Shown here one piece after another: positions 18,381 to 29,578 of a stretch of DNA of 43,471 nucleotides; position 1 is the stretch's first letter, and every line of letters starts with the position of its first letter. The notes under the pieces are model-generated. The model made no database searches. It was given only the letters and a program-made list of their open reading frames with translations, and was not told the DNA's origin. The stretch lies in assembly GCA_005787575.1 (NCBI GenBank), contig SYAN01000030.1, forward strand, positions 1-43,471, given 5' to 3'. Source of the stretch: Actinomycetota bacterium. Its GTDB lineage: Bacteria; Actinomycetota; Actinomycetes; Nanopelagicales; Nanopelagicaceae. A program made the position numbers and the translations under genes.

Positions 18381-19988
18381 GTGGAATTGGCGATCATTCT
18401 GGCGGCCGGAGAAGGCACCAGGATGAAGTCGGCCAAATCGAAAGTCCTTCATCAGATCGCTGGGCGATCGCTTATTGCGCATGTCCTTCATGCCTGCGAA
18501 CAAATCAACCCCAAACGCTCGCTCGTAGTCATTGGCGCACATGCAAGCGAAGTCAATGAGCATCTGAGAGAAGTTGCACCAAAGTCGGGGACAGTCTTAC
18601 AGCGGGAGCGAAATGGAACTGGCCATGCAGTACGAATGGCACTTGACTCTGATCTTGCGAAGTCAATAACTACTGGTGATGTAATCGTTCTAGCCGGAGA
18701 TACACCGCTCTTGACTGGCGAGACGCTAGCGAGATTGAGCAAACACCATAGAAGCAATGGAGCGAGTGCGACTGTCTTGACCGCTCAACTCTTTGACCCA
18801 CATGGTTATGGCCGAATAGTCAGGGATAGCGAAGGTCATCTCGAGCGGATCGTGGAAGAAAGTGATTGCACACCCACAGAGCGAGAAATCGATGAGATCA
18901 ACTCTGGTGTCTATATCTTCAAGGTGGATCGGCTACGAAGTGCTCTCGCCAAGATCACATCAGCAAATGCTCAGAATGAGGAGTATCTGACTGATGCCAT
19001 AAAAGTTCTTCGTGAATCTGGTGAGAAAGTATCGGCGTTCACGGTTGATGATGAGAGTGAGATCCTGGGGATCAATGATCGAAGCCAGTTGGCGCTCTGC
19101 ACCGCGCTTATGCGAGATCGCATCAATGATGCATTGATGCGCGAGGGAGTTTCAATTGTCGATCCCGCAACAACCTGGATAGACCTTTCGGTAGAAATCG
19201 CCCCAGATGTGACGATCCTCCCCGGAACCTCTCTTTTCGGATCCACGATAATCGAGACTGGCGCCCAGATTGGTCCGCGCACCACAGTGATAGATAGCGA
19301 AGTTGGGCAGAACGCTCGAGTATTTGAATCATTCGTTCGAGGTTCGGTAATTGGATACAACGCTCAGGTGGGTCCTTACACATTCCTTCGCGAAGGAAGT
19401 GAGCTTGCAACGGGAGTTCGAGTAGGTGCATATGTTGAAGTGAAGAATTCGTCGATTGGTGAGGGAAGCAAGGTCCCACATCTTTCTTACGTGGGAGATG
19501 CAACGATCGGTCGAGAGAGCAATATCGGTGCCGCTACAGTCTTCGTCAACTACGACGGAGTCAAGAAACATCGAAGCGAAGTGGGCGATCATGTCCGTAT
19601 CGGTAGTGACACGATGTTGGTAGCTCCGGTGTCAATTGGTGATGGTGCATACACAGCAGCAGGATCTGTCATCACGGAAGATGTTCCTGCGGGCGCAATG
19701 GGAGTAGCTCGCTCAAAGCAGAGAAATGTGCTGGGATGGGTGATGAGACGGCGCGCCACAACTTCTTCCGCTAAAGCAGCTAAGGCAGCTAAGGCAGCTA
19801 AAGCAGCTAAGGCAGTTAAGGCAGAGGGTGTGGCGAAGAAAACCCAAGCCAGGAAGCCCAAAGCGAAGAAGGCGTCAAGCAAGAAACCAGTGGCAAAGAA
19901 ACCATTGGCCAAGAAGTCAGTGGCAAAGAAATCATCAAGAACCAAGAAGAAGTCCGTTAAGGTCAAGCAGTCGAAGCGGAAGGGTTAA
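18381..19988 (+). CDS. glmU: Bifunctional N-acetylglucosamine-1-phosphate uridyltransferase / glucosamine-1-phosphate acetyltransferase with Ala/Lys-rich C-terminal extension
   Basis: IILAAGEGTRMKSAKSKVLHQIAGRS, left-handed beta-helix repeats, C-terminal (KAA)n and KKPxAKK tail. Confidence 0.96.
   Translation: MELAIILAAGEGTRMKSAKSKVLHQIAGRSLIAHVLHACEQINPKRSLVVIGAHASEVNEHLREVAPKSGTVLQRERNGTGHAVRMALDSDLAKSITTGDVIVLAGDTPLLTGETLARLSKHHRSNGASATVLTAQLFDPHGYGRIVRDSEGHLERIVEESDCTPTEREIDEINSGVYIFKVDRLRSALAKITSANAQNEEYLTDAIKVLRESGEKVSAFTVDDESEILGINDRSQLALCTALMRDRINDALMREGVSIVDPATTWIDLSVEIAPDVTILPGTSLFGSTIIETGAQIGPRTTVIDSEVGQNARVFESFVRGSVIGYNAQVGPYTFLREGSELATGVRVGAYVEVKNSSIGEGSKVPHLSYVGDATIGRESNIGAATVFVNYDGVKKHRSEVGDHVRIGSDTMLVAPVSIGDGAYTAAGSVITEDVPAGAMGVARSKQRNVLGWVMRRRATTSSAKAAKAAKAAKAAKAVKAEGVAKKTQARKPKAKKASSKKPVAKKPLAKKSVAKKSSRTKKKSVKVKQSKRKG
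19770..19823 (+). repeat. In-frame 9-nt tandem repeat GCTAARGCA x6 (last copy GTTAAGGCA)
   Basis: Direct reading: gctaaagca gctaaggca gctaaggca gctaaagca gctaaggca gttaaggca. Confidence 0.95.
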
Positions 19989-20978
19989 GTGCAGATGATG
20001 AATGAACTTCGGTTGGGTTCTGAGAAGCGATTGCGACTTTTCACAGGTCGAGGGTTCCCAGAGTTGGCCGAAGAGGTTGCTAATGAGCTAGGTGTGCCAA
20101 TTACACCAACCTCTGCTTATGACTTCGCAAATGGTGAGATCTTCGTTCGATTCGAAGAGAGTGTTCGTGGTTGTGATGCCTTTGTGATTCAATCTCATAC
20201 TGCTCCAGTAAATAAGCAGATCATGGAGCAGTTGATCATGGTCGATGCACTCAAGCGTGCTTCTGCGAAACGAATCACTGTAGTTGCTCCTTTCTATGGC
20301 TATGCGCGTCAAGATAAGAAGCATCGCGGTCGTGAACCAATCTCTGCACGTCTCATGGCCGACTTATTCAAGACCGCAGGCGCTGATCGTTTGATGACTG
20401 TGGATTTGCACTCTTCTCAAATCCAAGGTTTCTTCGATGGACCAGTTGATCATCTCTTCGCGCTACCGCTTCTTGCAGATCACGTAGGAAAGCGTGTTGA
20501 CCGAAAGAAGCTCACAATCGTCTCGCCTGATTCAGGACGTGTCCGCGTGGCTGAACGGTGGAGTGATCTCCTCGGTGGAACCTCTGTCGCTTTCATTCAC
20601 AAAACCAGAGATCCGCGAGTTCCGAATGAAGCCACGACAGGAAAAGTCGTTGGTGATGTAAAAGGACAGACCTGCGTAGTGATTGATGACATGATCGATA
20701 CGGCAGGCACAATCACCAAAGCTGTTGATGCTTTGATAGATGAGGGCGCAGATGAGGTGATCATCGCGGCGACTCATGCGGTCTTCTCGGGGCCGGCGGC
20801 TGATCGACTTCGCAACTCCAAGGTAAGTGAAGTAGTGGTCACTGATACCTTGCCAGTCGCTGAGGCCAACAAATTCGATAAGTTGACCACGCTCTCCATC
20901 GCGCCACTTCTGGCCCGAGCCATCCGAGAAGTCTTTGAAGATGGATCTGTGACGAGCCTCTTTGATGGACATTCCTGA
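19989..20978 (+). CDS. prs: Ribose-phosphate pyrophosphokinase
   Basis: YGYARQDKKHRGREPISARL, VVIDDMIDTAGTITKA. Confidence 0.96.
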   Translation: MQMMNELRLGSEKRLRLFTGRGFPELAEEVANELGVPITPTSAYDFANGEIFVRFEESVRGCDAFVIQSHTAPVNKQIMEQLIMVDALKRASAKRITVVAPFYGYARQDKKHRGREPISARLMADLFKTAGADRLMTVDLHSSQIQGFFDGPVDHLFALPLLADHVGKRVDRKKLTIVSPDSGRVRVAERWSDLLGGTSVAFIHKTRDPRVPNEATTGKVVGDVKGQTCVVIDDMIDTAGTITKAVDALIDEGADEVIIAATHAVFSGPAADRLRNSKVSEVVVTDTLPVAEANKFDKLTTLSIAPLLARAIREVFEDGSVTSLFDGHS

Positions 20979-21021
20979 TCGATTTTGTCTTTCGCTTCGG
21001 TTCAGGCTAATCTCCGCTTCC

Positions 21022-21078
21022 GCTTTCTGGGGCGAGTGAACTCGCATTAGAAAGCAAAGGCGAGGGACTTAGAAGTCC
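21022..21078 (+). promoter_or_regulatory. Structured rplY leader: two hairpins
   Basis: GCTTTCT-GGG-GCGAG-TGAA-CTCGC-ATT-AGAAAGC (21022-21055) and GGACT-TAGA-AGTCC (21065-21078), upstream of AAGGAAGAAG and ATG 21104. Confidence 0.6.
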
Positions 21079-21103
21079 GTAATCGACGAAAAGGAAGAAG
21101 AAA

Positions 21104-21748
21104 ATGGCAGAAATATCAATCAAGGCATCACTTCGCACCGAGTTCGGCAAGGGTGCTTCACGCAGAGCCCGGCGAGATGGTCTCGTCCCAGCTGTCATCT
21201 ATGGTCATGGCGAAAAACCAGTTCATATCGCACTACCTGCAAGGGAAGTAGGAGTCGCAATCAAGACTTCTAACGTACTTCTTGATATTGATATTGATGG
21301 AAAGGTCGAGCTGACGCTCCCTAAATCAATCGTCCGAAATCCTCTCAAAGGACATCTCGAACATATCGATCTCATTCTGGTTCGCCGCGATGAGCGAGTC
21401 CGAGTCATGGTTCCAGTCCACGCAAGCGGAGATTACGATCGCGATGGAATCCTCGAGCACGTCCATAACTCGATTGAGGTGGAGTGTCTTGCAATAAAGA
21501 TTCCTTCACACCTTGACCTAGACATCACCGGACTTGTCGCAGGCGATTCGAAGACTGCTGGCGATGTAACTCTTCCTGAAGGTGTCACTTTGGTTTCGAC
21601 CCCAGATACAGTCGTTGTTCACCTTTCGGTTCGCGCGGCTATGGAAGAACCAGTTGCTGTCGCGGCTGTTGCTGAAGGCGAGGCTGCGCCTGCTGAAGGT
21701 GAAGCTGCCGCTGCCGGTAGTGAAGGCGAAAAGAGCGAGAAGAAGTAA
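21104..21748 (+). CDS. rplY: 50S ribosomal protein bL25/Ctc family, acidic Ala/Glu C-terminal tail
   Basis: RTEFGKGASRRARRDGLVPAVIYGHGEKPVHIALP. Confidence 0.95.
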   Translation: MAEISIKASLRTEFGKGASRRARRDGLVPAVIYGHGEKPVHIALPAREVGVAIKTSNVLLDIDIDGKVELTLPKSIVRNPLKGHLEHIDLILVRRDERVRVMVPVHASGDYDRDGILEHVHNSIEVECLAIKIPSHLDLDITGLVAGDSKTAGDVTLPEGVTLVSTPDTVVVHLSVRAAMEEPVAVAAVAEGEAAPAEGEAAAAGSEGEKSEKK

Positions 21749-21754
21749 AGACTG

Positions 21755-22333
21755 ATGTCTTCCACGACCGAAAGATGGATCGTGGTGGGGCTTGGCAATC
21801 CGGGCGATGAATACGAACGGACTCGCCACAATGTTGGTGCAATGGTCGTCGAAGACCTTGCGAAGCGCCATCGCGTAACTTTCTCTTCACACAAGTCTGG
21901 CAACCGCATCGCCGAATTCAAACTGGGTTCGGTCGCAGTCACACTGGCGAGACCGAACTCCTATATGAATACGCTCGGCCCACAAGTGCGCTCACTTCGA
22001 GACTTCTATTCGGTAGAAAACTCATATCTGATTGCACTGCATGATGAGCTCGATATCGAATTTGCCACCATTCGAATCAAATTCGCTGGAGGTGAGAACG
22101 GCCATAATGGTTTGAAGTCGATGACCTCATCGCTAGGTGGCCCTGAATATTTCCGGATACGACTTGGGATCGGAAGACCTCCCGGTCGACAGGATCCCGC
22201 GGATTTCGTTTTGAAGAAATTCAGTTCTATAGAACGCGAACAACTTCCATCATTCCTAGACCGCGCTGGTGATGCAGTCGAGTCGCTCATCGAGAATGGT
22301 CTTGAGCTCTCGCAATCCACATTCAATTCTTGA
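21755..22333 (+). CDS. pth: Peptidyl-tRNA hydrolase
   Basis: VGLGNPGDEYERTRHNVGAMVV, PNSYMNTLGPQV, GENGHNGLKSM. Confidence 0.96.
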   Translation: MSSTTERWIVVGLGNPGDEYERTRHNVGAMVVEDLAKRHRVTFSSHKSGNRIAEFKLGSVAVTLARPNSYMNTLGPQVRSLRDFYSVENSYLIALHDELDIEFATIRIKFAGGENGHNGLKSMTSSLGGPEYFRIRLGIGRPPGRQDPADFVLKKFSSIEREQLPSFLDRAGDAVESLIENGLELSQSTFNS

Positions 22334-22379
22334 TTGCACCCTTGACGCTATAAACTCTCGTTTGCTCCTTTGATGCTCC

Positions 22380-22439
22380 CTTGAGGCGACCCCTGGGTAC
22401 TCCTCAAGCGGGGCTATTCGGCGTTGCAGTGACGCCGAA
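22380..22439 (+). promoter_or_regulatory. Two hairpins in pth-mfd gap (mfd leader or small RNA)
   Basis: CTTGAGG(22380-22386)/CCTCAAG(22402-22408) and TTCGGCGT(22417-22424)/ACGCCGAA(22432-22439), both perfect. Confidence 0.5.
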
Positions 22440-22463
22440 ATTCTCTACCGATTGGGTTTTCCG

Positions 22464-25400
22464 ATGTCAGTGAACTTGATGCACGCACTCGGTGAGAGTC
22501 CTGCCATCGACAATCGGCATCAGCGCAGTGTCGAGGTTGCAAGCCAAGCCACAGCGCTAGCTCTGGGCTACCGAGCTTCGACAAAGTTCCTTCTGGTTGT
22601 CGCCCACTCTTCAAGGGCAGAGAGTGAGATCACCACGTCACTGCGCTTCCTTCTCGGCGAAGATTCAGTAGCGCAATTTCCGGCATGGGAGACGCTGCCT
22701 CACGAGCGTTTGAGTCCACAGGGTGACACAGTCGCCAAACGTGTGAAGACGCGTCACCTTCTTGAACAGATTCAAAATGGTGACGAGAGCAATGTTCGGG
22801 TGGTTGTGACTCAAGTTCGAGCGCTATTGCAACCAGTAATCATCTCGGAAGAGGTGAAATCCCTTCTTCTTGCCAAAGGTCTCGAGAAGAGTCAACAAGC
22901 GATAATCGAAAATCTCGTAGCGATGGCTTATCAACGAGTTGATTTGGTTGAGCGAAGAGGAGAGTTCGCGGTCCGCGGTGGCCTAATCGACATTTTTCCA
23001 ACTGATTCTGTGCATCCGATTCGAGTAGACCTCTTCGGTGATGAGATAGAAGATCTTCGGTACTTCTCGGTCTCGGATCAGAGATCCTTGGATGAGGTGA
23101 TTGAACGCATCGAATTGCTTCCAGCGCGAGAACTATTGATCACGACCCAGGTGCGAAATCGCGCTTTGATGGTTGCCGAACGTTTCGATGAGGTTCGGGA
23201 GATGGCATCAAGGATTGCCTCAGGCTCCTATATCGATGGGATGGAGTCAATCTCTTCACTTCTTGCAGACAAACTCCTCCCACTTCATCAGTTGATGCCT
23301 AAAGATTGTGAAGTTATTCTTGTCGAGAGCGCTCGAGTAAGAAGCAGAGCCCTTGATCTTCAAAAGACCGATGAAGAGTTCCTTGATGCGGCCTGGTCAA
23401 GCGCTGCCAACGGTGGCCAGACACCACTAGATCTTAGAGAAGTACTCAAGGAATCGAGTTTTCTCGCTCTTGATGATGTTTTGGAGTCGATGGAGGGTAG
23501 TGGCCTCACAATACGAAGATTTGATAGCTATCGATCTGAGGATTCTCTGTCGGCTTGGGCGGTTGCACCAGTTCCGAATTACAAAGGACAGAGTGATCGC
23601 TTGATTGCAGATCTGAAGAGTTGGCGAGATCAAGGATTTTCGATCTTTATCGGCGCTCAAGGAAGTGGTTTGCTAAAGCGCTATGACGAGTTGATCTCAG
23701 AACATCTTGCAACCAAATTCATATCTGATGGAGATCAAACTCTGACTCCTGGTGTTGTTCACCTTATGAAGACACCACTTCGAGCCGGTTTCATCGCAGA
23801 AGAAGCCAAAGTTGTATTCCTAACTGACCGTGATATCGCCGGCAGAGGATCAGGAGACCCCGCTCTCGTAGATACCGCGAAACTGCCTTCACGCAGAGGC
23901 AAAGAGATCGACCCACTCTCCCTCAAAAACGGGGATTTTGTGGTTCACGAACACCATGGGATCGGACGTTTCATCGAATTGGTGACTCGAACTGTGGCTG
24001 GCGCAGAGCGAGAGTATCTAGTCATTGAGTATGCACCGGCACGTCGAGGTGTGGCTGGCGATCGCATCTTTGTACCAACAGATGCACTTGATGCAATCTC
24101 GAAATACATCGGCGGTGATTCTCCGACAGTTCATCGAATCGGTGGAAGTGATTGGGTGAAGAGTAAGGCGAGAGCCAAGAAAGCCATTCGCGATATCGCA
24201 AAGGAACTGATCAAGGTCTATGCAGCTCGAGTGAGTATGCCTGGTTATGCCTTCTCACCCGATACGACTTGGCAGCGCGAACTTGAAGATGCCTTTGCTT
24301 ACGTTGAGACGCCAGACCAAATCTCGACCATCGAGGAAGTCAAGCGAGATATGGAATCAGATCGACCAATGGATCGTCTTGTTTGCGGAGATGTGGGATA
24401 TGGAAAAACCGAGATAGCAGTTCGCGCTGCATTCAAAGCAGTTCAGGATGGTAAGCAGGTGGCAATCTTGGTTCCAACAACATTATTGGTGCAACAACAC
24501 TTTGCGACATTCACTGCCAGATATGCCGGATTTCCAGTTCGTGTTGCTGCGCTCTCTCGCTTCAACTCGCCAAGTGAGTCGAAGGATGTATTGCGTGGTC
24601 TGGCTGAAGGAAGCGTTGATCTAGTCATTGGTACACATCGCCTACTTTCCAAGGATGTGGTCTTCAAGGATCTAGGGCTTGCAGTGATCGATGAAGAACA
24701 GAGATTCGGAGTTGAACATAAAGAAGCGCTCAAGCATTTAAGAGCTTCTATCGATGTCCTTGCAATGAGTGCAACTCCCATTCCGCGTACCTTGGAGATG
24801 GCAATCACCGGGATAAGGGAGATGTCGACGATTACCACTCCGCCAGAGGAGCGCCATCCGATACTCACTTTCGTTGGCCCGTTTGATCCCAAGCAGGTTA
24901 CGGCCGCGATCCATCGAGAGCTACTTCGAGATGGCCAAGTTTTCTATCTTCATAATCGAGTGGAGAGCATCGATGAAGTGGCAGCAAAGCTTCGCCGATT
25001 AGTCCCTGAGGCAAGAATCGCTGTCGCACATGGTCAGATGAGTGAGGTAGCGCTTGAAGAAGTGGTCCTTGCCTTCTGGAATCGTGAGTTTGATGTCCTG
25101 GTATCCACCACCATCATCGAGAATGGCATCGATGTAGCAAATGCGAACACCTTGATTGTCGAGCGAGCAGATCTCTTTGGTCTATCGCAGTTACATCAAC
25201 TTCGAGGCCGTGTGGGACGAAGTCGAGAGCGCGCATATGCCTATTTCCTCTATGACGGAAATCGACCACTGAGTGAACTCGCACATGATCGTCTTACAAC
25301 GATTGCCACAAATACGGATCTTGGAGCCGGGATGCAAGTTGCTCTCAAGGACTTAGAGATTAGAGGTGCCGGCAATCTCTTAGGTGGTGAGCAATCGGGT

Positions 25401-26012
25401 CATATCGCGGATGTGGGTTTTGATCTCTATATGAGGATGGTCGGTGAGACAGTCGAAGAGATGAAAGTCGCACTTGGGTCAAAGATGAGAAGTGAACCTA
25501 GCCATCGTGAGTGCAAAGTCGAGATTCCCGTCACTGCCCACCTTCCCGAGGATTATGTGACAGCAGATCGGCTTCGACTTGATATTTATCGCCGACTTGC
25601 GAATTCCACTCGGGATGAAGAGATTGATGAGATCTCAGTGGAACTGAGAGATCGGTTTGGTGAATTGCCCGTTCAGGCGATGCGATTACTACGAGTTGCT
25701 AGAGTTCGAAATCGAGTTCGCGAGCTTGGAATCTCAGAAGTGCTCTGGCAGACACACCATGTAAAACTCTCATCCATCACTATTGCTGAATCAAAAGAGC
25801 TGAGAATCAAGCGACTTTATCCCGGTTCAATCTATAAACCCCAGAGCCAGGTCCTTCTTGTGACGCATAACCTTGATGGGTGGCTTGCCACGATGAGTGC
25901 GCCACGGAGCGCATCGGCTAAGGTTGCCCTCGTTGATGCAGGTGATACTCAAGATCGCGAGTTAGTGATACTCGAGTGGCTTGAGAATCTCTTGGAGTCA
26001 TTCTCTCTATGA
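22464..26012 (+). CDS. mfd: Transcription-repair coupling factor
   Basis: 1180+ aa; DRLVCGDVGYGKTEIAVRAAFKA, DEEQRFGVEHKE, QLRGRVGRS. Confidence 0.97.
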   Translation: MSVNLMHALGESPAIDNRHQRSVEVASQATALALGYRASTKFLLVVAHSSRAESEITTSLRFLLGEDSVAQFPAWETLPHERLSPQGDTVAKRVKTRHLLEQIQNGDESNVRVVVTQVRALLQPVIISEEVKSLLLAKGLEKSQQAIIENLVAMAYQRVDLVERRGEFAVRGGLIDIFPTDSVHPIRVDLFGDEIEDLRYFSVSDQRSLDEVIERIELLPARELLITTQVRNRALMVAERFDEVREMASRIASGSYIDGMESISSLLADKLLPLHQLMPKDCEVILVESARVRSRALDLQKTDEEFLDAAWSSAANGGQTPLDLREVLKESSFLALDDVLESMEGSGLTIRRFDSYRSEDSLSAWAVAPVPNYKGQSDRLIADLKSWRDQGFSIFIGAQGSGLLKRYDELISEHLATKFISDGDQTLTPGVVHLMKTPLRAGFIAEEAKVVFLTDRDIAGRGSGDPALVDTAKLPSRRGKEIDPLSLKNGDFVVHEHHGIGRFIELVTRTVAGAEREYLVIEYAPARRGVAGDRIFVPTDALDAISKYIGGDSPTVHRIGGSDWVKSKARAKKAIRDIAKELIKVYAARVSMPGYAFSPDTTWQRELEDAFAYVETPDQISTIEEVKRDMESDRPMDRLVCGDVGYGKTEIAVRAAFKAVQDGKQVAILVPTTLLVQQHFATFTARYAGFPVRVAALSRFNSPSESKDVLRGLAEGSVDLVIGTHRLLSKDVVFKDLGLAVIDEEQRFGVEHKEALKHLRASIDVLAMSATPIPRTLEMAITGIREMSTITTPPEERHPILTFVGPFDPKQVTAAIHRELLRDGQVFYLHNRVESIDEVAAKLRRLVPEARIAVAHGQMSEVALEEVVLAFWNREFDVLVSTTIIENGIDVANANTLIVERADLFGLSQLHQLRGRVGRSRERAYAYFLYDGNRPLSELAHDRLTTIATNTDLGAGMQVALKDLEIRGAGNLLGGEQSGHIADVGFDLYMRMVGETVEEMKVALGSKMRSEPSHRECKVEIPVTAHLPEDYVTADRLRLDIYRRLANSTRDEEIDEISVELRDRFGELPVQAMRLLRVARVRNRVRELGISEVLWQTHHVKLSSITIAESKELRIKRLYPGSIYKPQSQVLLVTHNLDGWLATMSAPRSASAKVALVDAGDTQDRELVILEWLENLLESFSL

Positions 26013-26035
26013 ACTTCTAGCTCTGAAGGGTCGCG

Positions 26036-26647
26036 ATGAAACTGAGATTGCGGATGTTAGCTGCTTCATCTGTAGCGCTTCTTCTCCTACTGACTGGGTG
26101 CGCGAAGATGGATGCGGCAGCAGTAGTCGGGGATTCAGAGATCACATTAGAAACGGTACAAAAGAGCATTACCGCAGTATTAGAAGAACGAAAACTCGTC
26201 GACACCAGTCAGATGGATCTGGCCAGTGGTGACTATCTCTCCAGAACCCAGGCTCAGTTCCATATCTCAGTGGTCTTACTTCAGGAGATCGCTGATGAAT
26301 ACGGGATCGAGATAACCAACTCTGATATTGAATTTGAGTATCAACGTGTGGTCCAGCAGGTGGGTGGCGAAGAAGGATTGCCTATGGCACTCGCGGGCGC
26401 ATCAATCGCCAAAGATGACTTTAGGACTTACATCAAGACTGCTCTCATCTATCAGAGTCTGGCCCAAGCACTTGTTGCGCAAGGTATCCCGCAGGAACAG
26501 GTTGGATCCGCACAACAGTCACTCATCGTTGCAAAAGCTGAGGAGTTAGGCGTTGTGCTCAATCCTCGATTTGGTCTCTGGGATAAAGAAAATGCCACTA
26601 TCCAGCCTGGTGGCGATAGCAATGGTGCAGTGCAGAACCAGGAGTGA
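26036..26647 (+). CDS. SurA N-terminal-domain-like lipoprotein
   Basis: Lipobox LLTGCAK; VVGDSEITLETVQKSI; syntenic between mfd and mazG. Confidence 0.75.
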   Translation: MKLRLRMLAASSVALLLLLTGCAKMDAAAVVGDSEITLETVQKSITAVLEERKLVDTSQMDLASGDYLSRTQAQFHISVVLLQEIADEYGIEITNSDIEFEYQRVVQQVGGEEGLPMALAGASIAKDDFRTYIKTALIYQSLAQALVAQGIPQEQVGSAQQSLIVAKAEELGVVLNPRFGLWDKENATIQPGGDSNGAVQNQE

Positions 26648-26659
26648 TTAGCAGTTTCT

Positions 26660-27313
26660 ATGAGTGAAGATGTGAAAGCACTTGATCATCTTCGTGACGT
26701 GATGGACCGACTCCGCTCTCCAGGTGGTTGCCCGTGGGATGCTGAACAGAGTCATTCCTCTTTGCTCACCTATCTCTTGGAAGAGTCATATGAGTTCATC
26801 GATGCTGTCGAACGCGATGATAGGGACGCGATGGTTGAGGAATTAGGTGACCTCTTACTGCAGGTCTTCTTCCATGCTCGAATTGGCCAAGAGCGTAGCG
26901 ATCGAAAGTTCGATATAGATGAAGTTGCAAATCAAGTTGCAGCAAAGCTGATCTCGCGCCACCCGCATGTCTTTGGTGATCTCAAGGTGAATTCGTCTGG
27001 TGAGGTATTGGAAAATTGGGAACGGATCAAGAACGAGGAGAAGCAGCGAAGAGATATTTTTGACGGTGTTCCTCTTGGACAACCAGCGCTCTCACTTGCT
27101 GCAAAGGTAGTGCTTCGCGCCAAGAAGAATGGCCGTGAGATTCCGATGACTGTGAAGGATATGGACCCTGCCGAGCAGAATTTGGAAGTCGATGAGTATG
27201 GTGAGGCGCTCCTTCAACTTGTCTCGCTCGGAGTGGCCAAGGGTTTAGATCCAGAAGATGCACTTCGAAGTGCGACAAGACGTTATATGGATTCGGTGGA
27301 TCGAAGAATTTGA
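26660..27313 (+). CDS. mazG: Nucleoside triphosphate pyrophosphohydrolase
   Basis: LRSPGGCPWDAEQSHSSLLTYLLEESYEFIDAVE, VEELGDLLLQVFFHARI. Confidence 0.95.
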   Translation: MSEDVKALDHLRDVMDRLRSPGGCPWDAEQSHSSLLTYLLEESYEFIDAVERDDRDAMVEELGDLLLQVFFHARIGQERSDRKFDIDEVANQVAAKLISRHPHVFGDLKVNSSGEVLENWERIKNEEKQRRDIFDGVPLGQPALSLAAKVVLRAKKNGREIPMTVKDMDPAEQNLEVDEYGEALLQLVSLGVAKGLDPEDALRSATRRYMDSVDRRI

Positions 27314-27367
27314 ATTCCAACTGAAGTTAGAATCCTTTGAGATAAGATTCGCATCTTGCTTCTTTAG

Positions 27368-29071
<1,704 letters not shown>

Positions 29072-29079
<8 letters not shown>

Positions 29080-29578
29080 TGAAGTCTCGCCTTCAGATAT
29101 TGATGCTATTGCGAAGCAGTTAGGACGCGAGCCACGAGATGTGCATCGCATTGCACATCGTTGTCCTTGCGGTGATCCCGATGTCATCGAGACGCCTCCG
29201 CGACTTGAGGATGAAACGCCATTTCCTACGCTTTATTACGCCACTTGCCCCCGTCTTACCTCGGCGATCTCCACGCTCGAGGGAAGTGGTGTGATGGCAA
29301 CGATGTCAGAAGAATTGGAGCAGGATGCGAATCTCGCTGGCCTCTATCGCGCTGCACATGATGATTACATCGCAACGCGCGATGTGCTCGCCAGGCAACT
29401 TGATATCGATGTCCCTGAGATTGATGGGATTTCTGCTGGCGGAATGCCAGACCGCGTCAAGTGTCTACATGCGCTCATTGCACACTCACTTGCGGTAGGT
29501 GAAGGAGTCAATCCCTTGGGTGATCGCGCCCTTGCAGCGTTAGCACCTTGGTGGCAGAAGGGAAGTTGTCGTGGCTAG
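29072..29578 (+). CDS. DUF501 domain protein
   Basis: IAKQLGREPRDVHRIAHRCPCGDPDVIETPPRLEDETPFPTLYYATCPRL, conserved location between ftsB and ppx. Confidence 0.9.

Noticed and set aside
19770-19823. Tandem repeat as regulatory or mobile DNA element
   Set aside because: Fully in frame and coding for the AKA/KAA tail of GlmU; explained by protein composition.
19589-19966. 125-aa minus-strand ORF (MTLTDFFLVLDDFFATDFLANGFF...)
   Set aside because: Antisense shadow of the Ala/Lys-rich glmU tail; low complexity, no start signals.
22006-24892. Several 60-150 aa antisense ORFs under pth and mfd
   Set aside because: Opposite-strand shadows of strongly conserved genes; no recognisable domains.
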